DNA of 43,739 nucleotides from Perkinsus marinus ATCC 50983 (GCF_000006405.1 NW_003214156.1:70910-114648); one strand, 5' to 3'. Shown: positions 8,632 to 19,045, counted from the stretch's first letter. Program-made: numbers and translations. The notes: generated from the sequence alone by a model not told the origin.

Positions 8632-9953
8632 TCGAGGCTCAAACGTACTGCGATTCTTTTTAATTATCTTATCTGATTTCATCCGCCTCGAAACTTTCTC
8701 ATACTATCCGCTTTTCAATTCTTTCATTTCTCAGCTGTTCTTCTGATATGGTATGGTCTTCCTACTAGGTATTGCTTGTGAATATGGCAGTTTCGAGTTG
8801 TCAATTTGGGATTTGTGTCCGATTCAGATTTTGAGTATTATCAGCCTCGCTCAGTTACCAGGCTCAGAAAGATCAAACTTGTATGCGGATAAGTCACTGA
8901 AGAATCAACGATTTCTTAGGTACGACTGATGCAATTTCATTTCGGCAAACTGTAACTCAATTTGCCATTAGTAGGGAGGATTAGACATCGATGCAGATAT
9001 GTCAGCTAGAAGCTGACATTATCTGTATTCATACAGATCTATTGATCTGTATTAAGAGTGATCGCTAACCGAGTTCCGAATTCCGGGAGCCTCGCCGCGG
9101 GAGTTTATGGACCGATTCCTCGAAGCTTTTTTCTGAGAAGGGAGAAGATCCAGATTTCCCACTTCGTATTGTATTGTTGTATTTTCCGAGTTTCGAATTC
9201 GGAGCTCTGGAGGCTCGACTGTATAAATGGGTTCCAATGAAGTAGAAATGAAAAACGAGATGGCTTTTCGTGGATTCTGAACTAGAAATTCTTTTCGAGT
9301 TCGAGATCGTGGTCGCGTTCAACACTTCAATTTACGGCTAACGACTCGTGTGTCAGTTTGAAGGCTGTCGCCAGCTTAGCTAGACTTGATCCCCGTGGCG
9401 TTCCTGATGATCTCAGTCACCGTTTGTCTTCTATCAAAACTTGCAACGGCTGTACATCGGCTCGAACTCACAGTTATCTGTTCCGAAGGATCACCGGCGT
9501 CCTTGAACAGGATCGAGAGCATTTCAGCAAGACGGGAATGGCATCATCCCTTCCAGCACAGTTTGCACCCTCTCTCTACTTCCCTTCCGGCGACCTTCAC
9601 CTAAACCGAGTATTCGTGCAAAAACGCAGAGAATGCATCTTTGCACTCTCGTCCATGAGTGGTAAGATCATATTTAACATAACTCGGAACTCAGGACGAC
9701 AAACGAGTTTATATGATACTCAATTGATACTCTAGCAAACGTATCCCTATACCTTCAGTCACAACTCAGAACACATGTACGTTTACTTGCTAATCCCTAC
9801 AACAGAATGGTTCGCAGAGTTCATACTAGACTCTAGTAACTAGAATAAGATTATGCTTGAGAAATACTAAGCGGATGAAAAACATAACTTGAGGACTAGG
9901 TTAAAATGATGGAAAATTAGAAACCTCAGAGGCAAAACTTAGAAATCACATAA
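8632..9953. other. Spacer between the two convergent oxidase genes
   Basis: About 1.3 kb of 3' flank shared by the two tail-to-tail genes. It holds two adjacent hairpins (8994-9052), a pair of related CCGAGTT.CGAATTC motifs near 9068 and 9187, and an open frame at 9358-9735 with no recognisable product. No further gene is supported. Confidence 0.5.
8994..9052. other. Two adjacent hairpins downstream of oxidase 1
   Basis: The first pairs CAGATATGTCAGCT with AGCTGACATTATCTG (one bulge, 3-nt loop). The second pairs ATACAGATC with GATCTGTAT (4-nt loop). They lie about 360 bp after the stop of the first oxidase gene and could mark the boundary between convergent transcripts. Function is unknown. 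Confidence 0.5.
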
Positions 9954-12815
9954 CTAGCAATGACATGGCTCGGTAATCCCCCAACACTTGGATGGATTGC
10001 TCCAATACTTACAGTACGAACCTTCTTTAAGACTAGCGCAGCGTAGATCTTCCTCGAAGCAGCTGCTACCAGACGATGAGCCAGTGGTGGAAGAGGAGAT
10101 TGAGCCGCAGGTGCAAAGCTCGTTGCTTCCCCAACATACCGAAGGAACTTTATATGACATACAATAGGAACCCGGGTAACTTTCTGAGCATCTCCTATCC
10201 GCCTCTTGACAATCATTTGAAGGCGGCAATGTGGTCGTGGTAGGGGCCTCAGTTGTCGACGTGGTAGGGACCTCAGTAGTCGTAGTGGTAGGGGCCTCAG
10301 TTGTCGACGTGGTAGGGACCTCAGTAGTCGATGTGGTAGGGGCCTCAGTAGTCGATGTGGTAGGGACCTCAGTAGTCGATGTGGTAGGGACCTCAGTAGT
10401 CGTAGTGGTAGGGACCTCAGTAGTCGTAGTGGTAGGGGCCTCAGTTGTCGACGTGGTAGGGACCTCAGTAGTCGATGTGGTAGGGACCTCAGTAGTCGTA
10501 GTGGTAGGGACCTCAGTAGTCGTAGTGGTAGGGACCTCAGTAGTCGTAGTGGTAGGGACCTCAGTAGTCGTAGTGGTAGGGACCTCAGTAGTCGTAGTGG
10601 TAGGGACCTCAGTAGTCGTAGTGGTAGGGACCTCAGTAGTCGATGTGGTAGGGACCTCAGTAGTCGATGTGGTAGGGACCTCAGTAGTCGACGTGGTAGG
10701 GACCTCAGTAGTCGACGTGGTAGGGACCTCAGTAGTCGACGTGGTAGGGACCTCAGTAGTCGACGTGGTAGGGAACTCAGTAGTCGTAGTGGTAGGGACC
10801 TCAGTAGTCGTAGTGGTAGGGACCTCAGTAGTCGTAGTGGTAGGGACCTCAGTAGTCGTAGTGGTAGGGACCTCAGTAGTCGACGTGGTAGGGAACTCAG
10901 TAGTCGTAGTGGTAGGAACCTCAGTAGTCGTAGTGGTAGGGACCTCAGTAGTCGTAGTGGTAGGGACCTCAGTAGTCGTAGTGGTAGGGACCTCAGTAGT
11001 CGTAGTGGTAGGGACCTCAGTAGTCGTAGTGGTAGGGACCTCAGTAGTCGTAGTGGTAGGGACCTCAGTAGTCGTAGTGGTAGGGACCTCAGTAGTCGTA
11101 GTGGTAGGGACCTCAGTAGTCGTAGTAGTAGGGACCTCAGTAGTCGTAGTGGTAGGGACCTCGGTAGTCGTAGTGGTATCTACTCCGCATATGTCGTCAT
11201 CAATATCAATAGTCATCAAGTCAATGGCCGCAAAGTTGAACATGTCAATCCCATTATATCGACACTTCACTTGTTGAAGTCTTGGATAAGTATCCGCATT
11301 AGGGAAATACTGACTGATCCACTCACGGCCTTCAGCCAAGTCAGAATCGATGTAATTCTGAAAGGCTTCACCGAGCGACACTGGAAAGACCGAGTCATAA
11401 GTCTGCTGAATCCATGCAAGTTTGTCAGTGGGAGTTGGCTCATCCTTATCCCAAATAGCCAACATTTGCAGGTGCCACCCGGGCGTTCGATGATCGAAAG
11501 AGGTACACTTGCCAGCACTTGGGTCACAGTCTTCGGGCTCTTCTGACATGGCATGACCGTAGAAGTCTAAGAGCATCACACAATCACCAGCATTTTGACA
11601 CACTGGGTCGACCGAGGCTTGAGCGAGATACTCCAAAGTTTCAATGCTCATATCCTTGGGGAAGTAGATGGACTTCGCCTTATAGGGGCCACCGTAAACA
11701 TCTCTATCAAATGCCCAACACTTTTCCATAGCATCTTGGAGATCCTCCTCACTGCAGTTAGCTACACCATCAGAAGGGTAGAAGTCCATCCAAGAATCGG
11801 AAGTGCAATCAGCCCAGTACCACATGGCCTTTCCAAAGTCTTGCTCGACACGTAGAGGATTAGCCAGGCCGACTGCAGCTTGCATCGCATCCAATTTACC
11901 ATGACAGACCGTACAATCACCAGTAACATCATCACAGATGCACTGAGCGCTGTACTGAATCCCACCACCGCCTAAGAATTTACCGATTCCGAACATCTCA
12001 GGACCGACAGCATCGGAGTGCATAAATTCTTGAAAGGCTTTAATCCTCTGAGCTTGTACGGAAGGATTCGAATCGAAGTTCTTACCGGAAATAATAACCA
12101 CGTTAGTGACAGGGAAGGCGTCATAACTTAGTGAAACTAATGCACCATAGTTACCACCCATACCACCACGGACAGCAAAGAGAAGATCAGAATACTCATT
12201 ATAACCGGTAGCAGTAACCAATTCAAACTGACCATTCTCGCGATTGTATACCACAACCTCAGCAGCAACAATTCTATCAGATGTGACACCATACATAGCA
12301 GAAGACAGACCATGGCCACCACCAGAGGTTAAACCAGCTAAACCAACGGAAGAACCAGAGCCTGCAGCCAACCCTAGTGGGGGGTCATGACGAGCAAGCC
12401 TCGAGTACACTTCCAACAACATCAAACCAGAACCCATCTTAGCGATGTATCGACCATCATCATCATAAGTAACATCGAAACTCTTCAATTCCGAGAAGTT
12501 GATGATGACACCTTCGTTGACTGTAGATTGTCCGATATAAGAGTGGCCACCATTACTCCTCAGAGCTACAGGAGTATCTTCCTCGTAACAGATCTTCAAG
12601 GCAATAATAATATCCTCAGCTGAAGACACGTAAACCATAGCGGCTGGATCGTAACCATTGGCTTCATCAAATCGTGTGTTATATGGTGGGGGAATATCGT
12701 TGGTTTGGACCTGTCCTGGAAGGGCGGCTATCAAACGATCGACGGCATCGCTGACGTCAGCCAAAACGAAGGACGAAATGAGGGCGAGCAAGAACCAACT
12801 CAAGAAGAATGACAT
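9954..12815 (-). CDS. Secreted berberine-bridge-type FAD oxidase with long mucin-like stalk (paralogue 2)
   Basis: An intronless gene of 953 residues in tail-to-tail orientation with the paralogue at 6298. The start at 12815 gives a signal peptide (MSFFLSWFLLALISSFVLA). The roughly 520-residue catalytic part differs from paralogue 1 at only about eight positions after the signal peptide. It keeps RSNGGHSY (flavin-linking His91) and the YPRLQQVKCRYNG segment. The Thr-rich stalk is more than twice as long, about 39 units. Many units are TTSTTEVP, with some TTTTTEFP and TTSTTEAP, so the stalks evolve much faster than the enzyme. The two C-terminal cysteine modules are clearly more diverged between paralogues than the catalytic domain. 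The enzyme probably acts outside the cell or on its surface; the substrate is unknown. Confidence 0.9.
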   Translation of the reverse strand: MSFFLSWFLLALISSFVLADVSDAVDRLIAALPGQVQTNDIPPPYNTRFDEANGYDPAAMVYVSSAEDIIIALKICYEEDTPVALRSNGGHSYIGQSTVNEGVIINFSELKSFDVTYDDDGRYIAKMGSGLMLLEVYSRLARHDPPLGLAAGSGSSVGLAGLTSGGGHGLSSAMYGVTSDRIVAAEVVVYNRENGQFELVTATGYNEYSDLLFAVRGGMGGNYGALVSLSYDAFPVTNVVIISGKNFDSNPSVQAQRIKAFQEFMHSDAVGPEMFGIGKFLGGGGIQYSAQCICDDVTGDCTVCHGKLDAMQAAVGLANPLRVEQDFGKAMWYWADCTSDSWMDFYPSDGVANCSEEDLQDAMEKCWAFDRDVYGGPYKAKSIYFPKDMSIETLEYLAQASVDPVCQNAGDCVMLLDFYGHAMSEEPEDCDPSAGKCTSFDHRTPGWHLQMLAIWDKDEPTPTDKLAWIQQTYDSVFPVSLGEAFQNYIDSDLAEGREWISQYFPNADTYPRLQQVKCRYNGIDMFNFAAIDLMTIDIDDDICGVDTTTTTEVPTTTTTEVPTTTTTEVPTTTTTEVPTTTTTEVPTTTTTEVPTTTTTEVPTTTTTEVPTTTTTEVPTTTTTEVPTTTTTEVPTTTTTEFPTTSTTEVPTTTTTEVPTTTTTEVPTTTTTEVPTTTTTEFPTTSTTEVPTTSTTEVPTTSTTEVPTTSTTEVPTTSTTEVPTTSTTEVPTTTTTEVPTTTTTEVPTTTTTEVPTTTTTEVPTTTTTEVPTTTTTEVPTTSTTEVPTTSTTEAPTTTTTEVPTTTTTEVPTTSTTEVPTTSTTEAPTTSTTEVPTTSTTEAPTTTTTEVPTTSTTEAPTTTTLPPSNDCQEADRRCSESYPGSYCMSYKVPSVCWGSNELCTCGSISSSTTGSSSGSSCFEEDLRCASLKEGSYCKYWSNPSKCWGITEPCHC
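10234..11178 (-). repeat. 24-bp coding minisatellite, about 39 units
   Basis: The same unit as the array at 7933-8340, expanded to roughly 940 bp. Runs of identical variants (six TTSTTEVP in a row, then six TTTTTEVP in a row) show block-wise amplification. On the plus strand the array is also fully open (VVVVVGTS), which is a by-product of the repeat. Confidence 0.95.
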
Positions 12816-13164
12816 CCTTGGGTTGTAATAAAATGAGAGGAACTGCGAGAGAAAACTAAATCAAAAGCGCTCAACAAAAACACACCACATTTTTTTGTAG
12901 GACGAAGTAGCGCACATTGTGTGCATCAGCTGGGGTATATTCAACGACTAGCGTAATCATCACACAAAATATACAGCATTGTGGCCTCCAAAATGTGGCA
13001 CTTCATATCGTTCATTCGAAGTCTGTAATATGCGAGACGGGGTTCTCTTTGTTTTTTCAAGTGTCTGGAGAACAACGTGTCTAAGTCACTAAGGAAAAAA
13101 TGATGTTCAGCGACCATACTGCTGACTGCTGGCAGCAGTGTAGGGAAATTATGTATATGGCCAA

Positions 13165-13310
13165 TCACCATCAGTGTGGATAACAATGAGGAAACTCATG
13201 CTGGTTTTTGTGCACTTCAACCCTGGGTCATAAGTAAACTCCCATAAAGTAGCAAGGAAGCTCCTGAGCTCGGCTGAGGAAACCGAACATACTTTTCCTC
13301 ACCGAACACT
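13165..13310 (-). repeat. Dispersed CTCAGCTGAG repeat, copy 10
   Basis: Contains TGCTGGTTTTTGTGCACTTC, CCTGAGCTCGGCTGAGGAAA and GAACATACTTTTCC. It lies upstream of the second oxidase gene. Confidence 0.55.
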
Positions 13311-13736
13311 CCTAGGAAAATCAAGTATCGATTGAGTCCCGTTACTGATGACCATTATGAATCTATGCGATATATTCCTGAAATTTCAGTTCACTTCGAC
13401 ACATTAGCGTGAAAATTAGCATAGCTGGCGGCACGCTGGGGCTAAGAAACTCGTACTAAGACTAGCTAAGGGTAACAGTAATAGTGTTATCTTTTACAGA
13501 AGTCAGAAAATGAAGTCTAGAGATTCTTTCTACAATTATACTCATAAGATCATCAGCAAACTTCAAGCTAATATCAAGACTCCATTTTAGTGCTACACAA
13601 CTTGTGCACTCTGTAGGGATTCGGAAGACATCAACAAGCTGGAAGTTCCAGCCTGGAACCCCTGCGGAGCCTTTCGGCAGGACTGAGATTCTTCCTCAAG
13701 TAGTCGGACAGTTTTGGACTATATGTTCGCCTGCCT

Positions 13737-13881
13737 CAGATGTAATACCATACATAGCGGACGACAGACAATAGCGGCTGGATCGTAACCATTGGCTTCA
13801 TCAAATCGTGTGTTATATGGTGGCGGAATATCATTAGTTTGGACCTGTCCTGGAAAGGCGGCTATCAGACGATCGACGGCC
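13737..13881 (-). pseudogene. Remnant of a third FAD oxidase gene
   Basis: On the minus strand the sequence encodes the AVDRLIAAFPGQVQTND to FDEANGYDPAA stretch of the oxidase N-terminus. It then jumps directly to SAMYG.TSD, which lies about 110 residues further on in the intact genes, so a large internal part is deleted. The signal peptide and all sequence after the fusion point are gone. The remnant ends next to a fragment of the dispersed repeat (AGTTTTGGACTATATGTTCG near 13711), consistent with rearrangement at that repeat. Confidence 0.8.
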
Positions 13882-13924
13882 GAGCGAGGTTACAGATGAG
13901 AGCCGTCAATAGGACGTGTAGTTG

Positions 13925-14290
13925 GAAGAACATCTCGAGGACGAGACAAGGTGCAAGCAAGTGGAGAGAAAGCTTAGACATCTCAACGCTGAGAATTTTC
14001 GAGGGATGAGCCCATTTTTCCGATCACATTTCACAAAGTCACTTCGGTTTGCTGAGGAAACAGCCGCCCTCCAGAACCACCGTGCTTACCGTGTAATTGT
14101 ACAAGTGCACCAGTACTAGCTCTACCACTTTAATGCCGTCATCTACTTACAACAAGTCAGAGTGTTGGTGATGACGACTGCTGGGAGGGAACCAGGGATT
14201 TTCAGGAATCCTCTGAACGAGGCCTTCTCCGTGTGTGATGCTGTTGAACAGAACAACGTGCCTGATCGCGAAGAGCTCCTCAAGTGTGGG
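13925..14290 (+). pseudogene. Interrupted unrecognised reading frame
   Basis: One frame reads as protein-like sequence in two stretches: EEHLEDETRCKQVERKLRHL onward, then VRVLVMTTAGREPGIFRNPL to DREELLKCG. A stop falls between them in the same frame. The amino-acid composition looks coding, but no family was recognised. It may be a decayed host gene or exons of a spliced one. Confidence 0.25.
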
Positions 14291-14939
14291 TAGTTCATGT
14301 TGAGCTGTTTTTCTAAGATTCGATGACTGATCTCCTCCATGCCTCGCAGCTTTCGAAGCTAGGTTCAGTTATCACTCTGATCACCCGTTGGGCCGCTGTT
14401 CGGCACCACAGACACTGATGACATTGACTTATAACACTAGCCAGGGCGATACTACTTGGAGGAATAGGAGGAATACAACAGCAACAGTACACCTCCTACT
14501 AGCCATAGCTAGGAGGGACAGATTGGGCAGAACGGATTCCACACCACACAACTATTGGACGATAGAGTGATCAACTCCCTGAAAACCTAATGGGATGAAC
14601 CAAGGCTTTATGAGTGTAAATACTTGACTTCCAGTTTTTATTCCCGCTGGGTAGGAACGACGATTGGTAGCCTAATGACGCTGCCATTGTACACTAGCAA
14701 TTGCTCCACTCATAACCTAATGGAAACTGTGTTGATATGATTATCTACCTCACCACAGATCTCACTCGGTCGGAAGTCATGCCCTAGAAACTCTGTTCTG
14801 TGGCGGCCTAGACATGGCTTCAGTGCTAATCCACAATAATTCATCAAATGAGACAGGAAATTCACCGACGCTCGAGAAGACGAGCGAGTAAGGTACCAAT
14901 TAGGTTGATCTCATTTCTAGCTTCCCCTGTCTCTTGAGG
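14291..14939. other. Stretch without a supported gene
   Basis: Short open frames only (for example a 60-codon frame ending near 14570). No repeat family member or structured element was recognised. Confidence 0.4.
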
Positions 14940-16169
14940 ATGAAGTCGTCAATCATAACTCAGATCCTTGCTATTGGAACCTCTACGCTCCTCAATAGGC
15001 TATACTTACAACCAGCCGTGTATGTTGCTGACAGTGGCCCTTCGAACTGTACCGTTGAGATGGAAGCCAACGGAGAGCAGATAATTCTGAACGTCAGCAA
15101 AAGTCGAACTCACCTTACGTCACCAGCACTGGAGGGTTTTGAAGCTCGCCCTGGTGTTTTCGTCCTTCGACAGCTACAGGGTAACCTCAGAAAGTTTGCC
15201 GGCTTCTGCAAAAGTATGACGACTATCCTCAGAAAGCCCGTGTCGACTTTTTCGATTCAACTGGAGGTTCGAGGGCAATCTCTGTGGCTGTGTATAGCAG
15301 GCCAGGAATATCGTCTCCGCCCGACGGCTCCACTACCAGTTGGGGCAGCCCCCATTGCCGCTGCGAGAATCAGTGAACCCCTCTTCTCGCGGGAGAGTAG
15401 AGCAGATGGAAACTACCAAGCATCACCAACTAAGCGGAGAACTAATGGAGACGGTGAAGTACCATCATCAAAGAGGAGAGCCGATGGAAACGACCAAGCA
15501 TCATCGTCATCACCGAAGAGGAGAGCCGATGGGAACGACCGAACATCATCATCGTCATCATCAAAGAGGAGAGCCGATGGGAACGACCGAACATCATCAT
15601 CGTCATCATCAAAGAGGAGAGCCGATGGGAACGACCAAGCATCATTATCGTCACCATCAAAGAGGAGAGCCGATGGGAACGACCAAGCATCATCGTCACC
15701 ATCGAAGAGGAGAGCCGATGGGAACGATCAAGCATCAAAGCAGGAAGGAAGCCTCGAGTTTGGTTTGAATAGGTCCATACGGCTTATTCAAAGATTGTTG
15801 CGAGCTTTCCAGAATAGGGGTCCTCTGTGGGGCAAATACGTGGGAGAATATCGCTCCCCTCGAAGGGTCAGTGTGGCCTTGAGCGTCGTTGGACAACTCG
15901 AAGTGAAACTTGAGTTGAAACCATTTACAAGTGAACCGGCTCGCTCCACTGGAGTGATGAAATTAAAAGAAGTCGGGGAGAGTGGCAAGGGCTGCTACAA
16001 AGTTGACGAGTACACCAAGACTGATGAAGCTGTCTTCACCTGGGCAGCCCGAGCGACCAGTTTAGGCTTCGCCGCTACCCTATCGAAAGTGGAGCTATGT
16101 CGTGTTGATGATGATAAAATTCGTATCACGCTCGGCGGAGTGTTGGTAACACTTGAACGTGTGATGTGA
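14940..16169 (+). CDS. Two-lobed protein with central basic KRRADGND repeats, 409 aa
   Basis: ATG at 14940 is the first in frame and opens a weakly hydrophobic start (MKSSIITQILAIG) that may be a signal or anchor. Residues 27-120 and 280-409 look like two beta-rich lobes: VYVADSGPSNCTVEMEANGE opens the first and KYVGEYRSPRRVSVALSVVG the second, and the second ends DDDKIRITLGGVLVTLERV. Between them, residues 151-269 hold about seven units of SKRRADGNDQASSSS, strongly basic and Ser-rich, resembling a flexible or nuclear-targeting linker. The lobe ends (TLERV) recall the RFMRV/EFKRV ends of the secreted family at 38.9 and 42.8 kb. A distant relation is inferred, not shown. The function is unknown. 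Confidence 0.7.
   Translation: MKSSIITQILAIGTSTLLNRLYLQPAVYVADSGPSNCTVEMEANGEQIILNVSKSRTHLTSPALEGFEARPGVFVLRQLQGNLRKFAGFCKSMTTILRKPVSTFSIQLEVRGQSLWLCIAGQEYRLRPTAPLPVGAAPIAAARISEPLFSRESRADGNYQASPTKRRTNGDGEVPSSKRRADGNDQASSSSPKRRADGNDRTSSSSSSKRRADGNDRTSSSSSSKRRADGNDQASLSSPSKRRADGNDQASSSPSKRRADGNDQASKQEGSLEFGLNRSIRLIQRLLRAFQNRGPLWGKYVGEYRSPRRVSVALSVVGQLEVKLELKPFTSEPARSTGVMKLKEVGESGKGCYKVDEYTKTDEAVFTWAARATSLGFAATLSKVELCRVDDDKIRITLGGVLVTLERVM
15400..15745 (+). repeat. 42-48 bp coding tandem repeat
   Basis: Units share AGAGGAGAGCCGATGGGAAC, encoding KRRADGN, followed by a variable Ser-coding tract (TCATCGTCATCA). Unit length changes by whole codons, so the frame is kept. A second forward frame also stays open across the array. 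Confidence 0.9.
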
Positions 16170-17508
16170 TTCATGTTCGATGTTATGATGTACATATATG
16201 TTGCTACTTCGAGTTCAGTTAAGGAAGTTTCAATGATAAGTTGCATTGTGAAATTCGGTGAATACAGTAGAAAATGTCCAGCACATCATTCTCGCGATTG
16301 AATCAATGATGAACATTCTTTTCAACTTCCTTCTAACCTCACTATATACTGTGTATGGTATCATCACCATATCCATCAGCCCGGGAGTCACACCAGCAAT
16401 GCAATTATACCCCAGAACTGTGCCAGTTCTACTTAGTGTTGTATTCGTATGTTGCTCTGTGTAGTTGTGGTGAGATTCTTAGCTTTGTCGCTAGTCTTTA
16501 CCTGCTATAATGTTGCTATTCATCAGTTACCACTCACTGGTATTTGTGTTAAGCAATTCCAGGTCTGATACTCAATTACTGGCACAGAACTCCTGGGACA
16601 GGAGTTCGAGAGCTGTTTATCACGTTCATATGAACACAGTATAGTCGGACTCAGACTACCAAGAAAATGAGTTCATCCTGACGAATAGGCCTCGAGTCGA
16701 CAAACCAGCAGTTGGCCCTTCCGTTCTATGCGCTGCTCCATGCTGTCCATTATCTGGTACACTCCCTTCAAGAGGAACCATCACCCCCAGGCTGGGGAGC
16801 GAGCGAGAGAATAATCTCATGTCAATCACGGTGATGTTTTGGAGGGCACGAAGTGCTAGGAAGTGCAAATCACGAGCTAAGAGCGCGCGCCCGAGATGTA
16901 CGATTGTTCCCTAAGTGATGTTGCGGTGGATAGAAGGGTAGCGATTGCGAGGCGATATGAGTCCTGTGTAGTCGTTGGTCCACTTGGATCATTGTTTTTT
17001 TTTCCTATCATACGAATCGTATGGCATGAGAGAATAATCTCATGTCAACCGTGGCCAGATTTAAGGTCTCGAGTTGAGGCTCTTGAGTTGATACTATTCA
17101 CCCGAAGACCATATCGTTTTATTCTCACAGCGTTTTTCCTCTCCAGCTGAGTCGCCTACTTTTCGGAAATCGGCATAGACTTTGAAAAATACTCATATGC
17201 ATTGATTAGTAGTCATACTGGCCAAAATCGAAGGCGGCGCACTATGCTTGTTCATCCCATCACCTGCCCCCGACGAAACGGGTAGTGATGCTGAGTGTAA
17301 TTACTTGTTATAGCCCGGTTGTCCTCATTCGAGATCACTTATTAATCGATTGATATGAATCCGCCCGTTTCTAATTGATCAAGCCTGTCTTCGCACTTCA
17401 CCCCCAACTTGAATAACCAAATCTCACCTTAAAGCGTTTATCAGTACTGCACATATGGTACATAAAAATATCAATAATGAAATGCCCCTACCAGGGATCG
17501 AACCCGCG
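16170..17508. other. Intergenic stretch with a direct repeat
   Basis: Holds a duplicated GAGAGAATAATCTCATGTCAA (near 16807 and 17029) and a 52-codon hydrophobic frame from ATG 16306 that may be fortuitous. A tRNA T-arm-like site is near 17476-17502. No convincing gene. Confidence 0.4.
17476..17502 (-). other. tRNA 3'-end-like sequence (B-box), no tRNA
   Basis: On the minus strand CGCGGGTTCGATCCCTGG plus TAGGGGCA looks like a T arm and acceptor end. No matching GCCCCTA 5' strand lies 70-100 nt upstream, so it is a fragment or chance. It follows directly the stop codon of the propeller-like gene. Confidence 0.3.
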
Positions 17509-18480
17509 TTATGCTTTGGACCTCTCATTCATCTCCTTCCCTTTCTCAATCACATTAGTGACAATTTTCTGTTTATACACTTTATGGTACAATTTCGAAT
17601 TAACACAGGAAAAGAACAAAAACTTTCCCGATACGTCATACTTCACTAAGTGACAACAGCTGAAACACCGATGATTATCCCAAATCGCACTGATTTTCTC
17701 CTCCTCTACATCAACCACAACAACTCTCCCGAGAGCTCCCAATACCAACATCGGCTTTCCATCAATGGTAACCATTTGGAGCGAAAAAATATCTTCTATT
17801 TTGCTGTTCCATTGGAGTGAAAGACAACCTAGTTTAGATATAGTATTATCCAATACATTCGCCCGGTACCGTCGAATTGTCATTTGTCGTTCAACAATGA
17901 AAATAATCACTTCGTTTTCACTTCGCCCAGCAGTTACCGCAAAAACACCACCAAATTGCGATTTTCTCGGCAAATCCAAAGTCGTAGACCTCCATGAAAC
18001 TCCATCAGAAATATCAACAACTTCAATGGATTCACTGCACGTCAGCCAAGCCAAGGCTTCCATTCCCTCAACAACCGCAAAGTGGCGACAATGCGTTTGA
18101 ACACTCCCCATTCGAGATGCTTTATGAATTATCTTAATCGCTTGTGTACTACTCTCCACCTCTATGATTGCCGCGTCTTCACGCAGTGCGAAGATTCGCC
18201 CAACCATCAATTCAGCTGCTGTTATTGCGATGATTATCCCACCGAGTGAAGGTGTTTCGTGAGCGCCCCACGGAGTCACTATCAGAATCTTATCGGACCG
18301 TTGAGATAACACATAGATATCTTCACCATCACTAGCAATATCCAAAATCGGTGCGTCTTGACGATGAACTCGAACCTCTTCCTCGAGAAAACGAATAGAC
18401 AGCGTAGATGGAATAAGATACTCCCAAATTGTCGAGAGCAGATCAGAAGATATCATCTCATTGGCTGACGATAAGACCAT
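17509..18480 (-). CDS. F-box-like / beta-propeller-like protein, 323 aa
   Basis: The open frame extends upstream of the first ATG; the ATG at 18480 is chosen because translation from it opens directly into SSANEMISSDLLSTIWEYLI, which resembles an F-box start. The rest has about five weak repeats of strand-rich sequence typical of a propeller: ILDIASDGEDIYVLSQRSDK, ITAAELMVGRIFALREDAAI, FAVVEGMEALAWLTCSESIE, GGVFAVTAGRSENEVIIFIV and MVTIDGKPMLVLGALGRVVV. Canonical WD dipeptides are missing. An F-box plus propeller would suggest a substrate adaptor of an SCF ubiquitin ligase; this is inference. No intron is needed. A stop 29 bp past a tRNA-like site ends the frame. Confidence 0.6.
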   Translation of the reverse strand: MVLSSANEMISSDLLSTIWEYLIPSTLSIRFLEEEVRVHRQDAPILDIASDGEDIYVLSQRSDKILIVTPWGAHETPSLGGIIIAITAAELMVGRIFALREDAAIIEVESSTQAIKIIHKASRMGSVQTHCRHFAVVEGMEALAWLTCSESIEVVDISDGVSWRSTTLDLPRKSQFGGVFAVTAGRSENEVIIFIVERQMTIRRYRANVLDNTISKLGCLSLQWNSKIEDIFSLQMVTIDGKPMLVLGALGRVVVVDVEEEKISAIWDNHRCFSCCHLVKYDVSGKFLFFSCVNSKLYHKVYKQKIVTNVIEKGKEMNERSKA

Positions 18481-18869
18481 CAGTCGCAGCACCCATCTGT
18501 GGCTAGGACGAGGCTCGTATTTATGCAGCTTCCACGGTAGCGGGAAAGTTATGGTCAATTAAGCACAATAAAACTTAGATAATTCCATAGCAAAATGAAA
18601 CTCGACAGAAAAATAACAGGCGTTAGCCATGATTTCTTGGAAACCTGTATAAGATACGAGATTCCACTGAGGAAAATATATAATAACATTACTACAATTG
18701 ATGCAAATAGCTAGGCTCATCATCACTGATGGTAAGCCTAGCTACTGCACTGATGGTCCATCAGTAAACTCATCATGATTATCATCATTATGGAATCATC
18801 ATCGTAATCATCATCATAATCATTATTTGTTATCGGACTCTCCTGAATGGATCGATCTAACAGTGTTGG

Positions 18870-19045
18870 ACTATTATAGTCCGACTATATGCACGCTTCC
18901 CTCAGCTGAACTCGATAGTTTGCTCACAAACTACAGGAATCAGGTAGAAGTGTACAGAAACCAATGAAAATTTTCCCTCGGAATTTTCATTTCGTCATCA
19001 ACACATGTAGTTGATGAGCATGTACATATTTTCTCACACTGCGAT
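18870..19045 (+). repeat. Dispersed CTCAGCTGAG repeat, copy 11
   Basis: Complete plus-oriented copy: CTTCCCTCAGCTGAACTC, TAGAAGTGTACAGAAACC, CATCAACACATGTAGTTGAT and CATGTACATATTTTCTC. It lies in an intergenic region. Confidence 0.65.

Noticed and set aside
9358-9735. A 125-codon plus-strand frame between the oxidase genes
   Set aside because: No ATG near its start, no recognisable product, lies in the 3' flank of convergent genes.
7933-11178. CRISPR-like spacing of 24-bp repeats
   Set aside because: Contiguous tandem repeats without spacers, in frame within eukaryotic secreted genes.
10231-11277. A 348-codon plus-strand frame (VVVVVGTS repeats), and a similar minus-strand frame at 7833-8321
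   Set aside because: Antisense of the Thr-rich coding minisatellites; open only because the 24-bp unit lacks stops on both strands.
15340-15768. A second plus-strand frame rich in HH and RGEPMG
   Set aside because: An overlapping frame created by the KRRADGND tandem repeat inside the 14940-16169 gene.
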